This document shows positions 39,208 through 50,615 of a DNA stretch of 64,000 bases, one piece after another. Each line of letters starts with the position of its first letter. Position 1 is the first letter of the stretch. The notes beneath the pieces were generated by a model, which saw only the letters and a program-made list of their open reading frames with translations, was not told the origin of the DNA and did not search any database. The position numbers and the translations under genes are program-made. This stretch comes from Limanda limanda (taxonomy: Eukaryota; Chordata; Actinopteri; Pleuronectiformes; Pleuronectidae): the NCBI RefSeq assembly GCF_963576545.1, contig NW_026870454.1, forward strand, positions 744,001-808,000. Direction: 5' to 3'.

Positions 39208-40936
39208 CAAGTCTCTCCGACCTTCACAAAAAAAGTTATTCAAGAATATCTCCTCAGATTTGGGGGAATTTCGTCGGTCGACCTCTTCTGAAGGTCGTAC
39301 AAGCTCGGGGATGGTACCAATCGATCCGCAGGACCCAAATTAGTCCAGATGCAACCACTTTCCAAGTCTCTCCGACCTTCACAAAAGAAGTTATTCAAGA
39401 ATATCTCTTTCTCCTATGTGCTTTCATCCCTAACCCTAACCCTAACCCTTCCGAAAGTCGGAGAAGCTCAAGGATGGTACCGATCGATGCGCGCTACCCC
39501 ATTTAGTGGGGGTAAAGCCTACTTGCAAGTCTCTCCGACCTTCACAAAAAAAGTTATTCAAGAATATCTCTTTCTCCTATGTGCTTTCATCCCTAACCCT
39601 AACCCTAACCCTTCCGAAAGTCGGAGAAGCTCAAGGATGGTACCGATCGATGCGCGCTACCCCATTTAGTGGGGGTAGAGCCTACTTGCAAGTCTCTCCG
39701 ACCTTCACAAAAAAAGTTATTCAAGAATATCTCCTCAGATTTGGGGGAATTTCGTCGGTCGACCTCTTCCGAAGGTCGTACAAGCTCGTGGATGGTACCA
39801 ATCGATCCGCAGGACCCAAATTAGTCCAGATGCAACCACTTTCCAAGTCTCTCCGACCTTCACAAAAAAAGTTATTCAAGAATATCTCTTTCTCCTATGT
39901 GCTTTCATCCCTAACCCTAACCCTAACCCTTCCGAAAGTCGGAGAAGCTCAAGGATGGTACCGATCGATGCGCGCTACGCCATTTAGTGGGGGTAGAGCC
40001 TACTTGCAAGTCTCTCCGACCTTCACAAAAAAAGTTATTCAAGAATATCTCTTTCTCCTATGTGCTTTCATCCCTAACCCTAACCCTAACCCTTCCGAAA
40101 GTCGGAGAAGCTCAAGGATGGTACCGATCGATGCGCGCTACCCCATTTAGTGGGAGTAGAGCCTACTTGCAAGTCTCTCCGACCTTCACAAAAAAAGTTA
40201 TTCAAGAATATCTCCTCAGATTTGGGGGAATTTCGTCGGTCGACCTCTTCCGAAGGTCGTACAAGCTCGGGGATGGTACCAATCGATCTGCAGGACCCAA
40301 ATTAGTCCAGATGCAACCACTTTCCAAGTCTCTCCGACCTTCACAAAAAAAGTTATTCAAGAATATCTCTTTCTCCTATGTGCTTTCATCCCTAACCCTA
40401 ACCCTAACCCTTCCGAAAGTCGGAGAAGCTCAAGGATGGTACTGATCGATGCGCGCTACCCCATTTAGTGGGGGTAGAGCCTACTTGCAAGTCTCTCCGA
40501 CCTTCACAAAAAAAGTTATTCAAGAATATCTCTTTCTCCTATGTGCTTTCATCCCTAACCCTAACCCTAACCCTTCCGAAAGTCGGAGAAGCTCAAGGAT
40601 GGTACCGATCGATGCGCGCTACCCCATTTAGTGGGGGTAGAGCCTACTTGCAAGTCTCTCCGACCTTCACAAAAAAAGTTATTCAAGAATATCTCCTCAG
40701 ATTTGGGGGAATTTCGTCGGTCGACCTCTTCCGAAGGTCGTACAAGCTCGGGGATGGTACCAATCGATCAGCAGGACCCAAATTAGTCCAGATGCAACCA
40801 CTTTCCAAGTCTCTCCGACCTTCACAAAAAAAGTTATTCAAGAATATCTCTTTCTCCTATGTGCTTTCATCCCTAACCCTAACCCTAACCCTTCCGAAAG
40901 TCGGAGAAGCTCAAGGATGGTACCGATCGATGCGCG

Positions 40937-40958
40937 CTACCCCATTTAGTGGGGGTAG
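40937..40958 (+). other. Imperfect hairpin at the end of every A1, final copy
   Basis: The stem CTACCCCA, loop TTTAG and stem TGGGGGTAG pair completely except for one extra G in the right arm. The element is present in most A1 monomers; some copies have CTACGCCA or CTACCCTA, which weakens the stem. In this last copy its right arm overlaps the left arm of the junction palindrome, so two alternative foldbacks compete for the same bases. No function can be assigned from sequence alone. Confidence 0.7.
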
Positions 40959-40984
40959 AGCCTACTTGCAAGTAGGCTCTACCC
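40953..40984. other. Perfect 32-bp palindrome at the array A/B junction
   Basis: The arm GGGTAGAGCCTACTTG (40953-40968) is followed with no spacer by its exact reverse complement (40969-40984). The left arm is ordinary A1 end sequence. The right arm is not part of any monomer of either array and is immediately followed by TAAACAGCTGG of array B. The next base pair outward (G at 40952, T at 40985) no longer matches. It looks like a short inverted piece of array A, or a foldback repair product, at the breakpoint. Confidence 0.95.
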
Positions 40985-41156
40985 TAAACAGCTGGAAAAG
41001 GGGAGATAAGCGTTTTTTGGAAGCATTGATTAAGATTTCTGACTTTTTCATCACATGTCAGCCCAAGTGTCAGAAAAGCGCTGGAAACAGGGAGATAAGC
41101 CTTTTTTGGAAGAAATGGTTAAATTCTTGAATTTTTCATCACACATCATCCCAAAT

Positions 41157-41333
41157 GTCACTAAACAGCTGGAAACGGGGAGATAAGCCTTTTTTGGAAG
41201 CATTGATTAAGATTTCTGACTTTTTCATCACATGTCAGCCCAAGTGTCAGAAAAGCGCTGGAAACAGGGAGATAAGCCTTTTTTGGAAGAAATGGTTAAA
41301 TTCTTGAATTTTTCATCACACATCATCCCAAAT
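41157..41333 (+). repeat. Representative array B dimer, form 1
   Basis: B1 (41157-41245, 89 bp) contains GGAAGCATTGATTAAG, ATTTCTGACTTTTTC and ATGTCAGCCCAAGT. B2 (41246-41333, 88 bp) contains GATAAGCCTTTTTTGG, AAATGGTTAAATTCTTG and CACATCATCCCAAAT. A common subvariant has AAATGGTCAAATTC in B2. The 177-bp length is close to one nucleosome plus linker, as in many centromeric and subtelomeric satellites. Confidence 0.93.
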
Positions 41334-41510
41334 GTCACTAAACAGCTGGAAACGGGGAGATAAGCCGTTTTTGGAAGCAATGGTTAAGATTTCTGACTTT
41401 TTCATCACATGCCAGCCCAAGTGTCAGAAAAGCGCTGGAAACAGGGAGATAAGCCTTTTTTGGAAGAAATGGTAAAATTCTTGAATTTTTCATCACACAT
41501 CATCCCAAAT

Positions 41511-41687
41511 GTCACTAAACAGCTGGAAACGGGGAGATAAGCCGTTTTTGGAAGCAATGGTTAACATTTTGACTTTTTCATCACATATCAGCTCCAGTGT
41601 CAGAAAAGCGCTGGAAACAGGGAGATATGCCTTTTTTTGGAAGAAATGGTTAAATTCTTGAATTTTTCATCACACATCATCCCAAAT
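41511..41687 (+). repeat. Representative array B dimer, form 2
   Basis: The B1 form (41511-41598, 88 bp) has GCAATGGTTAACATTTTG and ATATCAGCTCCAGT where form 1 has the GATTAAGATTTCTG and ATGTCAGCCCAAGT types. The B2 form (41599-41687, 89 bp) has GATATGCCTTTTTTTGG, one T longer. The lost base in B1 and gained base in B2 cancel, so the dimer stays at 177 bp. Forms 1 and 2 are interspersed through the array, often alternating. Confidence 0.92.
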
Positions 41688-43639
41688 GTCACTAAACAGC
41701 TGGAAACCGGGAGATAAGCCTTTTTTGGAAGCATTGATTAAGATTTCTGATTTTTTCATCACATGTCAGCCCAAGTGTCAGAAAAGCGCTGGAAACAGGG
41801 AGATAAGCCTTTTTTGGAAGAAATGGTCAAATTCTTGAATTTTTCATCACACGTCATCCCAAATGTCACTAAACAGCTGGAAACGGGGAGATAAGTTTTT
41901 TTTGGAAGCAATGGTTAACATTTTGACTTTTTCATCACATATCAGCTCCAGTGTCAGAAAAGCGCTGGAAACAGGGAGATATGCCTTTTTTTGGAAGAAA
42001 TGGTTAAATTCTTGAATTTTTCATCACACATCATCCCAAATGTCACTAAACAGCTGGAAACGGGGAGATAAGCCTTTTTTGGAAGCATTGATTAAGATTT
42101 CTGACTTTTTCATCACATGTCAGCCCAAGTGTCAGAAAAGCGCTGGAAACAGGGAGATAAGCCTTTTTTGGAAGAAATGGTCAAATTCTTGAATTTTTCA
42201 TCACACATCATCCCAAATGTCACTAAACAGCTGGAAACGGGGAGATAAGCCGTTTTTGGAAGCAATGGTTAACATTTTGACTTTTTCATCACATATCAGC
42301 TCCAGTGTCAGAAAAGCGCTGGAAACAGGGAGATATGCCTTTTTTTGGAAGAAATGGTTAAATTCTTGAATTTTTCATCACACATCATCCCAAATGTCAC
42401 TAAACAGCTGGAAACGGGGAGATAAGCCTTTTTTGGAAGCATTGATTAAGATTTCTGACTTTTTCATCACATGTCAGCCCAAGTGTCAGAAAAGCGCTGG
42501 AAACAGGGAGATAAGCCTTTTTTGGAAGAAATGGTTAAATTCTTGAATTTTTCATCACACATCATCCCAAATGTCACTAAACAGCTGGAAACGGGGAGAT
42601 AAGCGTTTTTTGGAAGCATTGATTAAGATTTCTGACTTTTCATCACATGTCAGCCCAAGTGTCAGAAAAGCGCTGGAAACATGGAGATAAGCCTTTTTTG
42701 GAAGAAATGGTCAAATTCTTGAATTTTTCATCACACATCATCCCAAATGTCAGTAAACAGCTGGAAACGGGGAGATAAGCCTTTTTTGGAAGCATTGATT
42801 AAGATTTCTGACTTTTTCATCACATGTCAGCCCAAGTGTCAGAAAAGCGCTGGAAACAGGGAGATAAGCCTTTTTTGGAAGAAATGGTTAAATTCTTGAA
42901 TTTTTCATCACAAATCATCCCAAATGTCACTAAACAGCTGGAAACGGGGAGATAAGCCGTTTTTGGAAGCAATGGTTAACATTTTGACTTTTTCATCACA
43001 TATCAGCTCCAGTGTCAGAAAAGCGCTGGAAACAGGGAGATATGCCTTTTTTTGGAAGAAATGGTTAAATTCTTGAATTTTTCATCACACATCATCCCAA
43101 ATGTCACTAAACAGCTGGAAACGGGGAGATAAGCCTTTTTTGGAAGCATTGATTAAGATTTCTGACTTTTTCATCACATGTCAGCCCAAGTGTCAGAAAA
43201 GCGCTGGAAACAGGGAGATAAGCCTTTTTTGGAAGAAATGGTTAAATTCTTGAATTTTTCATCACACATCATCCCAAATGTCACTAAACAGCTGGAAACG
43301 GGGAGATAAGCCGTTTTTGGAAGCAATGGTTAAGATTTCTGACTTTTTCATCACATGTCAGCCCAAGTGTCAGAAAAGCGCTGGAAACAGGGAGATAAGC
43401 CTTTTTTGGAAGAAATGGTCAAATTCTTGAATTTTTCATCACACATCATCCCAAATGTCACTAAACAGCTGGAAACGGGGAGATAAGCCGTTTTTGGAAG
43501 CAATGGTTAACATTTTGACTTTTTCATCACATATCAGCTCCAGTGTCAGAAAAGCGCTGGAAACAGGGAGATATGCCTTTTTTTGGAAGAAATGGTTAAA
43601 TTCTTGAATTTTTCATCACACATCATCCCAAATGTCACT

Positions 43640-44500
43640 AAACAGCTGGAAACCGGGAGATAAGCCTTTTTTGGAAGCATTGATTAAGATTTCTGATTTT
43701 TTCATCACATGTCAGCCCAAGTGTCAGAAAAGCGCTGGAAACAGGGAGATAAGCCTTTTTTGGAAGAAATGGTCAAATTCTTGAATTTTTCATCACACAT
43801 CATCCCAAATGTCACCAAACAGCTGGAAACGGGGAGATAAGTTTTTTTTGGAAGCAATGGTTAACATTTTGACTTTTTCATCACATATCAGCTCCAGTGT
43901 CAGAAAAGCGCTGGAAACAGGGAGATATGCCTTTTTTTGGAAGAAATGGTTAAATTCTTGAATTTTTCATCACACATCATCCCAAATGTCACTAAACAGC
44001 TGGAAACGGGGAGATAAGCCTTTTTTGGAAGCATTGATTAAGATTTCTGACTTTTTCATCACATGTCAGCCCAAGTGTCAGAAAAGCGCTGGAAACAGGG
44101 AGATAAGCCTTTTTTGGAAGAAATGGTCAAATTCTTGAATTTTTCATCACACATCATCCCAAATGTCACTAAACAGCTGGAAACGGGGAGATAAGCCGTT
44201 TTTGGAAGCAATGGTTAACATTTTGACTTTTTCATCACATATCAGCTCCAGTGTCAGAAAAGCGCTGGAAACAGGGAGATATGCCTTTTTTTGGAAGAAA
44301 TGGTTAAATTCTTGAATTTTTCATCACACATCATCCCAAATGTCACTAAACAGCTGGAAACGGGGAGATAAGCCTTTTTTGGAAGCATTGATTAAGATTT
44401 CTGACTTTTTCATCACATGTCAGCCCAAGTGTCAGAAAAGCGCTGGAAACAGGGAGATAAGCCTTTTTTGGAAGAAATGGTTAAATTCTTGAATTTTTCA
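43640..44500 (+). repeat. Array B block repeated at 1,062 bp (six dimers), left copy
   Basis: The tags are GGAAACCGGGAG in B1 (43653), CTGATTTTTTCATC, GTCACCAAAC (43811) and AAGTTTTTTTTGG. All recur exactly 1,062 bp later (44715 and 44873), which is six dimers. A related earlier copy with GGAAACCGGGAG lies at 41707, offset 1,946 bp. Eleven dimers would be 1,947 bp, and the missing base matches a T lost in GACTTTTCATC near 42637. Confidence 0.8.
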
Positions 44501-44701
44501 TCACACATCATCCCCAATGTCACTAAACAGCTGGAAACGGGGAGATAAGCCGTTTTTGGAAGCAATGGTTAACATTTTGACTTTTTCATCACATATCAGC
44601 TCCAGTGTCAGAAAAGCGCTGGAAACAGGGAGATATGCCTTTTTTTGGAAGAAATGGTTAAATTCTTGAATTTTTCATCACACATCATCCCAAATGTCAC
44701 T

Positions 44702-45562
44702 AAACAGCTGGAAACCGGGAGATAAGCCTTTTTTGGAAGCATTGATTAAGATTTCTGATTTTTTCATCACATGTCAGCCCAAGTGTCAGAAAAGCGCTGG
44801 AAACAGGGAGATAAGCCTTTTTTGGAAGAAATGGTCAAATTCTTGAATTTTTCATCACACATCATCCCAAATGTCACCAAACAGCTGGAAACGGGGAGAT
44901 AAGTTTTTTTTGGAAGCAATGGTTAACATTTTGACTTTTTCATCACATATCAGCTCCAGTGTCAGAAAAGCGCTGGAAACAGGGAGATATGCCTTTTTTT
45001 GGAAGAAATGGTTAAATTCTTGAATTTTTCATCACACATCATCCCAAATGTCACTAAACAGCTGGAAACGGGGAGATAAGCCTTTTTTGGAAGCATTGAT
45101 TAAGATTTCTGACTTTTTCATCACATGTCAGCCCAAGTGTCAGAAAAGCGCTGGAAACAGGGAGATAAGCCTTTTTTGGAAGAAATGGTCAAATTCTTGA
45201 ATTTTTCATCACACATCATCCCAAATGTCACTAAACAGCTGGAAACGGGGAGATAAGCCGTTTTTGGAAGCAATGGTTAACATTTTGACTTTTTCATCAC
45301 ATATCAGCTCCAGTGTCAGAAAAGCGCTGGAAACAGGGAGATATGCCTTTTTTTGGAAGAAATGGTTAAATTCTTGAATTTTTCATCACACATCATCCCA
45401 AATGTCACTAAACAGCTGGAAACGGGGAGATAAGCCTTTTTTGGAAGCATTGATTAAGATTTCTGACTTTTTCATCACATGTCAGCCCAAGTGTCAGAAA
45501 AGCGCTGGAAACAGGGAGATAAGCCTTTTTTGGAAGAAATGGTTAAATTCTTGAATTTTTCA
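44702..45562 (+). repeat. Array B block repeated at 1,062 bp, right copy
   Basis: This copy has the same tag order as the left copy. The copies part near their right ends, where the left has CATCCCCAATGTC (about 44510) and the right keeps CATCCCAAATGTC. The boundary is therefore only approximate. Confidence 0.78.
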
Positions 45563-46992
45563 TCACACATCATCCCAAATGTCACTAAACAGCTGGAAAC
45601 GGGGAGATAAGTTTTTTTGGAAGCAATGGTTAACATTTTGACTTTTTCATCACATATCAGCTCCAGTGTCAGAAAAGCGCTGGAAACAGGGAGATATGCC
45701 TTTTTTTGGAAGAAATGGTTAAATTCTTGAATTTTTCATCACACATCATCCCAAATGTCACTAAACAGCTGGAAACGGGGAGATAAGCCTTTTTTGGAAG
45801 CATTGATTAAGATTTCTGACTTTTTCATCACATGTCAGCCCAAGTGTCAGAAAAGCGCTGGAAACAGGGAGATAAGCCTTTTTTGGAAGAAATGGTCAAA
45901 TTCTTGAATTTTTCATCACACATCATCCCAAATGTCACTAAACAGCTGGAAACGGGGAGATAAGCCGTTTTTGGAAGCAATGGTTAACATTTTGACTTTT
46001 TCATCACATATCAGCTCCAGTGTCAGAAAAGCGCTGGAAACAGGGAGATATGCTTTTTTTTGGAAGAAATGGTTAAATTCTTGAATTTTTCATCACACAT
46101 CATCCCAAATGTCACTAAACAGCTGGAAACGGGGAGATAAGCCTTTTTTGGAAGCAATGATTAAGATTTCTGACTTTTTCATCACATGTCAGCCCAAGTG
46201 TCAGAAAAGCGCTGGAAACAGGGAGATAAGCCTTTTTTGGAAGAAATGGTTAAATTCTTGAATTTTTCATCACACATCATCCCAAATGTCACTAAACAGC
46301 TGGAAACGGGGAGATAAGCGTTTTTTGGAAGCATTGATTAAGATTTCTGACTTTTTCATCACATGTCAGCCCAAGTGTCAGAAAAGCGCTGGAAACAGGG
46401 AGATAAGCCTTTTTTGGAAGAAATGGTTAAATTCTTGAATTTTTCATCACACATCATCCCCAATGTCACTAAACAGCTGGAAACGGGGAGATAAGCCGTT
46501 TTTGGAAGCAATGGTTAACATTTTGATTTTTTCATCACATATCAGCTCCAGTGTCAGAAAAGCGCTGGAAACAGGGAGATATGCCTTTTTTTGGAAGAAA
46601 TGGTTAAATTCTTGAATTTTTCATCACACATTTTCCCAAATGTCACTAAACAGCTGGAAACGGGGAGATAAGCCTTTTTGGAAGCATTGATTAAGATTTC
46701 TGACTTTTTCATCACATGTCAGCCCAAGTGTCAGAAAAGCGCTGGAAACAGGGAGATAAGCCTTTTTTGGAAGAAATGGTCAAATTCTTGAATTTTTCAT
46801 CACACATCATCCCAAATGTCACTAAACAGCTGGAAACGGGGAGATAAGCCGTTTTTGGAAGCAATGGTTAAGATTTCTGACTTTTTCATCACATGTCAGC
46901 CCAAGTGTCAGAAAAGCGCTGGAAACAGGGAGATAAGCCTTTTTTGGAAGAAATGGTTAAATTCTTGAATTTTTCATCACACATCATCCCAA

Positions 46993-47178
46993 ATGTCACT
47001 AAACAGCTGGAAACAGGGAGATAAGCCTTTTTTGGAAGCATTGATTAAGATTTCTGACTTTTCATCACATGTCAGCCCAAGTGTCAGAAAAGCGCTGGAA
47101 ACAGGGAGACAAGCCTTTTTTGGAAGAAATGGTCAAATTCTTGAATTTTTCATCACACATCATCCCAAATGTCACTAA
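46993..47178 (+). repeat. Tagged array B dimer lineage (B1 with AAACAGGG, B2 with GAGACAAGCC), early subgroup
   Basis: Three changes travel together: CTGGAAACAGGGAG in B1 instead of CTGGAAACGGGGAG, one T fewer in GACTTTTCATC, and GGGAGACAAGCC in B2. The lost T opens a 61-codon frame across the dimer, which I regard as accidental. Copies of this subgroup start at 46993, 49027, 50089 and 52654, all with CCCAAGTGTCAG. Spacings of 2,034, 1,062 and 2,565 bp correspond to 11.5, 6 and 14.5 dimers, so the B1/B2 register shifts by half a dimer in between. Confidence 0.85.
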
Positions 47179-47519
47179 ACAGCTGGAAACGGGGAGATAA
47201 GCCGTTTTTGGAAGCAATGGTTAACATTTTGACTTTTTCATCACATATCAGCTCCAGTGTCAGAAAAGCGCTGGAAACAGGGAGATATGCCTTTTTTTGG
47301 AAGAAATGGTTAAATTCTTGAATTTTTCATCACACATCATCCCAAATGTCACTAAACAGCTGGAAACGGGGAGATAAGCCTTTTTTGGAAGCATTGATTA
47401 AGATTTCTGACTTTTTCATCACATTTCAGCCCAAGTGTCAGAAAAGCGCTGGAAACAGGGAGATAAGCCTTTTTTGGAAGAAATTGTCAAATTCTTGAAT
47501 TTTTCATCACACATCATCC

Positions 47520-48640
47520 CAAATGTCACTAAACAGCTGGAAACGGGGAGATAAGCCGTTTTTGGAAGCAATGGTTAAGATTTCTGACTTTTTCATCACA
47601 TGTCAGCCCAAGTGTCAGAAAAGCGCTGGAAACAGGGAGATGAGCCTTTTTTGGAAGCATTGATTAAGATTTCTGACTTTTCATCACATGTCAGCCCAAG
47701 TGTCAGAAAAGCGCTGGAAACAGGGCGATAAGCCTTTTTTGGAAGAAATGGTCAAATTCTTGAATTTTTCATCACACATCATCCCAAATGTCACTACACA
47801 GCTGGAAACGGGGAGATAAGCCGTTTTTGGAAGCAATGGTTAAGATTTCTGACTTTTTCATCACATGTCAGCCCAAGTGTCAGAAAAGCGCTGGAAACAG
47901 GGAGATAAGCCTATTTTGGAAGAAATGGTCAAATTCTTGAATTTTTCATCACACATCATCCCAAATGTCACTAAACAGCTGGAAACGGGGAGATAAGTTT
48001 TTTTTGGAAGCAATGGTTAACATTTTGACTTTTTCATCACATATCAGCTCCAGTGTCAGAAATGCGCTGGAAACAGGGAGATATGCCTTTTTTTGGAAGA
48101 AATGGTTAAATTCTTGAATTTTTCATCACACATCATCCCAAATGTCACTAAACAGCTGGAAACGGGGAGATAAGCCTTTTTTGGAAGCATTGATTAAGAT
48201 TTCTGACTTTTTCATCACATGTCAGCCCAAGTGTCAGAAAAGCGCTGGAAACAGGGAGATAAGCCTTTTTTGGAAGAAATGGTCAAATTCTTGAATTTTT
48301 CATCACACATCATCCCAAATGTCACTAAACAGCTGGAAACGGGGAGATAAGCCGTTTTTGGAAGCAATGGTTAACATTTTGACTTTTTCATCACATATCA
48401 GCTCCAGTGTCAGAAAAGCGCTGGAAACAGGGAGATATGCCTTTTTTTGGAAGAAATGGTTAAATTCTTGAATTTTTCATCACACATCATCCCAAATGTC
48501 ACTAAACAGCTGGAAACGGGGAGATAAGCCTTTTTTGGAAGCATTGATTAAGATTTCTGACTTTTTCATCACATGTCAGCCCAAGTGTCAGAAAAGCGCT
48601 GGAAACAGGGAGATAAGCCTTTTTTGGAAGAAATGGTTAA
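47520..48640 (+). repeat. Array B higher-order block, copy 1 of 3
   Basis: The ordered tags are a recombinant monomer with GAGATGAGCC (47639), CACTACACAGCTGG (near 47803), CCTATTTTGG (47911) and AAGTTTTTTTTGG (near 47995). The same series appears at offsets of 3,096 bp and a further 2,565 bp. Private changes here are GGGCGATAAG (near 47724) and AAATGCGCTGG (near 48060), so this copy has diverged slightly. Confidence 0.8.
47614..47701 (+). repeat. Recombinant B2-head/B1-tail monomer (88 bp), first of eight
   Basis: The monomer begins as B2 (GTCAGAAAAGCGCTGG) but after GAGATGAGCCTTTTTTGG continues as B1 (AAGCATTGATTAAG, ATGTCAGCCCAAGT). It is followed by a normal B2, giving B1-hybrid-B2 and displacing the dimer phase by one monomer. 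Matching hybrids start at 50710, 53275, 55133, 56990, 57167, 58493 and 62474. The shared GATGAG and GACTTTTCATC show that all eight descend from one unequal exchange between B1 and B2 that was then copied. Confidence 0.88.
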
Positions 48641-50615
48641 ATTCTTGAATTTTTCATCACACATCATCCCCAATGTCACTAAACAGCTGGAAACGGGGAG
48701 ATAAGCCGTTTTTGGAAGCAATGGTTAACATTTTGACTTTTTCATCACATATCAGCTCCAGTGTCAGAAAAGCGCTGGAAACAGGGAGATATGCCTTTTT
48801 TTGGAAGAAATGGTTAAATTCTTGAATTTTTCATCACACATCATCCCAAATGTCACTAAACAGCTGGAAACGGGGAGATAAGCCGTTTTTGGAAGCAATG
48901 GTTAAGATTTCTGACTTTTTCATCACATGTCAGCCCAAGTGTCAGAAAAGCGCTGGAAACAGGGAGATAAGCCTTTTTTGGAAGAAATGGTTAAATTCTT
49001 GAATTTTTCATCACACATCATCCCAAATGTCACTAAACAGCTGGAAACAGGGAGATAAGCCTTTTTTGGAAGCATTGATTAAGATTTCTGACTTTTCATC
49101 ACATGTCAGCCCAAGTGTCAGAAAAGCGCTGGAAACAGGGAGACAAGCCTTTTTTGGAAGAAATGGTCAAATTCTTGAATTTTTCATCACACATCATCCC
49201 AAATGTCACTAAACAGCTGGAAACGGGGAGATAAGCCGTTTTTGGAAGCAATGGTTAACATTTTGACTTTTTCATCACATATCAGCTCCAGTGTCAGAAA
49301 AGCGCTGGAAACAGGGAGATATGCCTTTTTTTGGAAGAAATGGTTAAATTCTTGAATTTTTCATCACACATCATCCCAAATGTCACTAAACAGCTGGAAA
49401 CGGGGAGATAAGCCTTTTTTGGAAGCATTGATTAAGATTTCTGACTTTTTCATCACATGTCAGCCCAAGTGTCAGAAAAGCGCTGGAAACAGGGAGATAT
49501 GCCTTTTTTTGGAAGAAATGGTTAAATTCTTGAATTTTTCATCACACATCATCCCAAATGTCACTAAACAGCTGGAAACGGGGAGATAAGCCTTTTTTGG
49601 AAGCATTGATTAAGATTTCTGACTTTTTCATCACATGTCAGCCCAAGTGTCAGAAAAGCGCTGGAAACAGGGAGATAAGCCTTTTTTGGAAGAAATGGTT
49701 AAATTCTTGAATTTTTCATCACACATCATCCCCAATGTCACTAAACAGCTGGAAACGGGGAGATAAGCCGTTTTTGGAAGCAATGGTTAACATTTTGACT
49801 TTTTCATCACATATCAGCTCCAGTGTCAGAAAAGCGCTGGAAACAGGGAGATATGCCTTTTTTTGGAAGAAATGGTTAAATTCTTGAATTTTTCATCACA
49901 CATCATCCCAAATGTCACTAAACAGCTGGAAACGGGGAGATAAGCCGTTTTTGGAAGCAATGGTTAAGATTTCTGACTTTTTCATCACATGTCAGCCCAA
50001 GTGTCAGAAAAGCGCTGGAAACAGGGAGATAAGCCTTTTTTGGAAGAAATGGTTAAATTCTTGAATTTTTCATCACACATCATCCCAAATGTCACTAAAC
50101 AGCTGGAAACAGGGAGATAAGCCTTTTTTGGAAGCATTGATTAAGATTTCTGACTTTTCATCACATGTCAGCCCAAGTGTCAGAAAAGCGCTGGAAACAG
50201 GGAGACAAGCCTTTTTTGGAAGAAATGGTCAAATTCTTGAATTTTTCATCACACATCATCCCAAATGTCACTAAACAGCTGGAAACGGGGAGATAAGCCG
50301 TTTTTGGAAGCAATGGTTAACATTTTGACTTTTTCATCACATATCAGCTCCAGTGTCAGAAAAGCGCTGGAAACAGGGAGATATGCCTTTTTTTGGAAGA
50401 AATGGTTAAATTCTTGAATTTTTCATCACACATCATCCCAAATGTCACTAAACAGCTGGAAACGGGGAGATAAGCCTTTTTTGGAAGCATTGATTAAGAT
50501 TTCTGACTTTTTCATCACATGTCAGCCCAAGTGTCAGAAAAGCGCTGGAAACAGGGAGATAAGCCTTTTTTGGAAGAAATGGTCAAATTCTTGAATTTTT
50601 CATCACACATCATCC

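Larger units (their letters stand above)
1..40973 (+). repeat. Array A: subtelomere-like satellite of alternating A1 (163 bp) and A2 (155 bp) monomers
   Basis: About 256 direct monomers follow each other without interruption. I set the monomer start at CAAGTCTCTCCGACC, which recurs at 25, 182, 345, 500, 663 and onward. The spacing is 163 bp for A1, 155 bp for A2 and 157 bp for shortened A1. Common orders are A1-A1-A2 (481 bp), A1-A2 (318 bp) and their sum, 799 bp. Copies differ by scattered single-base changes. GGTACC and ATCGAT occur in nearly every monomer, CGATCG in A1 and GTCGAC in most A2. The array continues beyond the left edge. Its last complete monomer ends at 40968, and 40969-40973 match the start of another before the sequence departs. 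This is non-coding satellite DNA; a subtelomeric site is inferred from the embedded telomere motif. Confidence 0.98.

Noticed and set aside
1..40968. True terminal telomere
   Set aside because: The CCCTAA tracts are only two to four hexamers long, each embedded in a longer monomer. No long uninterrupted hexamer run exists in the window.
40984..40990. CCCTAAA at the start of array B as a plant-type telomere motif
   Set aside because: It is a single copy formed where the palindrome arm ends in CCC and array B begins with TAAAC. The array B consensus at this position is CACTAAAC.
162..41130. Long + strand open frames (up to 320 codons, peptide beginning MGVEPTCKSLRPS) as a repetitive protein family
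   Set aside because: They are tandem satellite read in frame because A1 plus A2 is 318 bp. Neighbouring frames overlap head to tail, most starts are GTG, copies are cut by TTCTGA or TACTGA, and no promoter, splice or single-copy context is visible.
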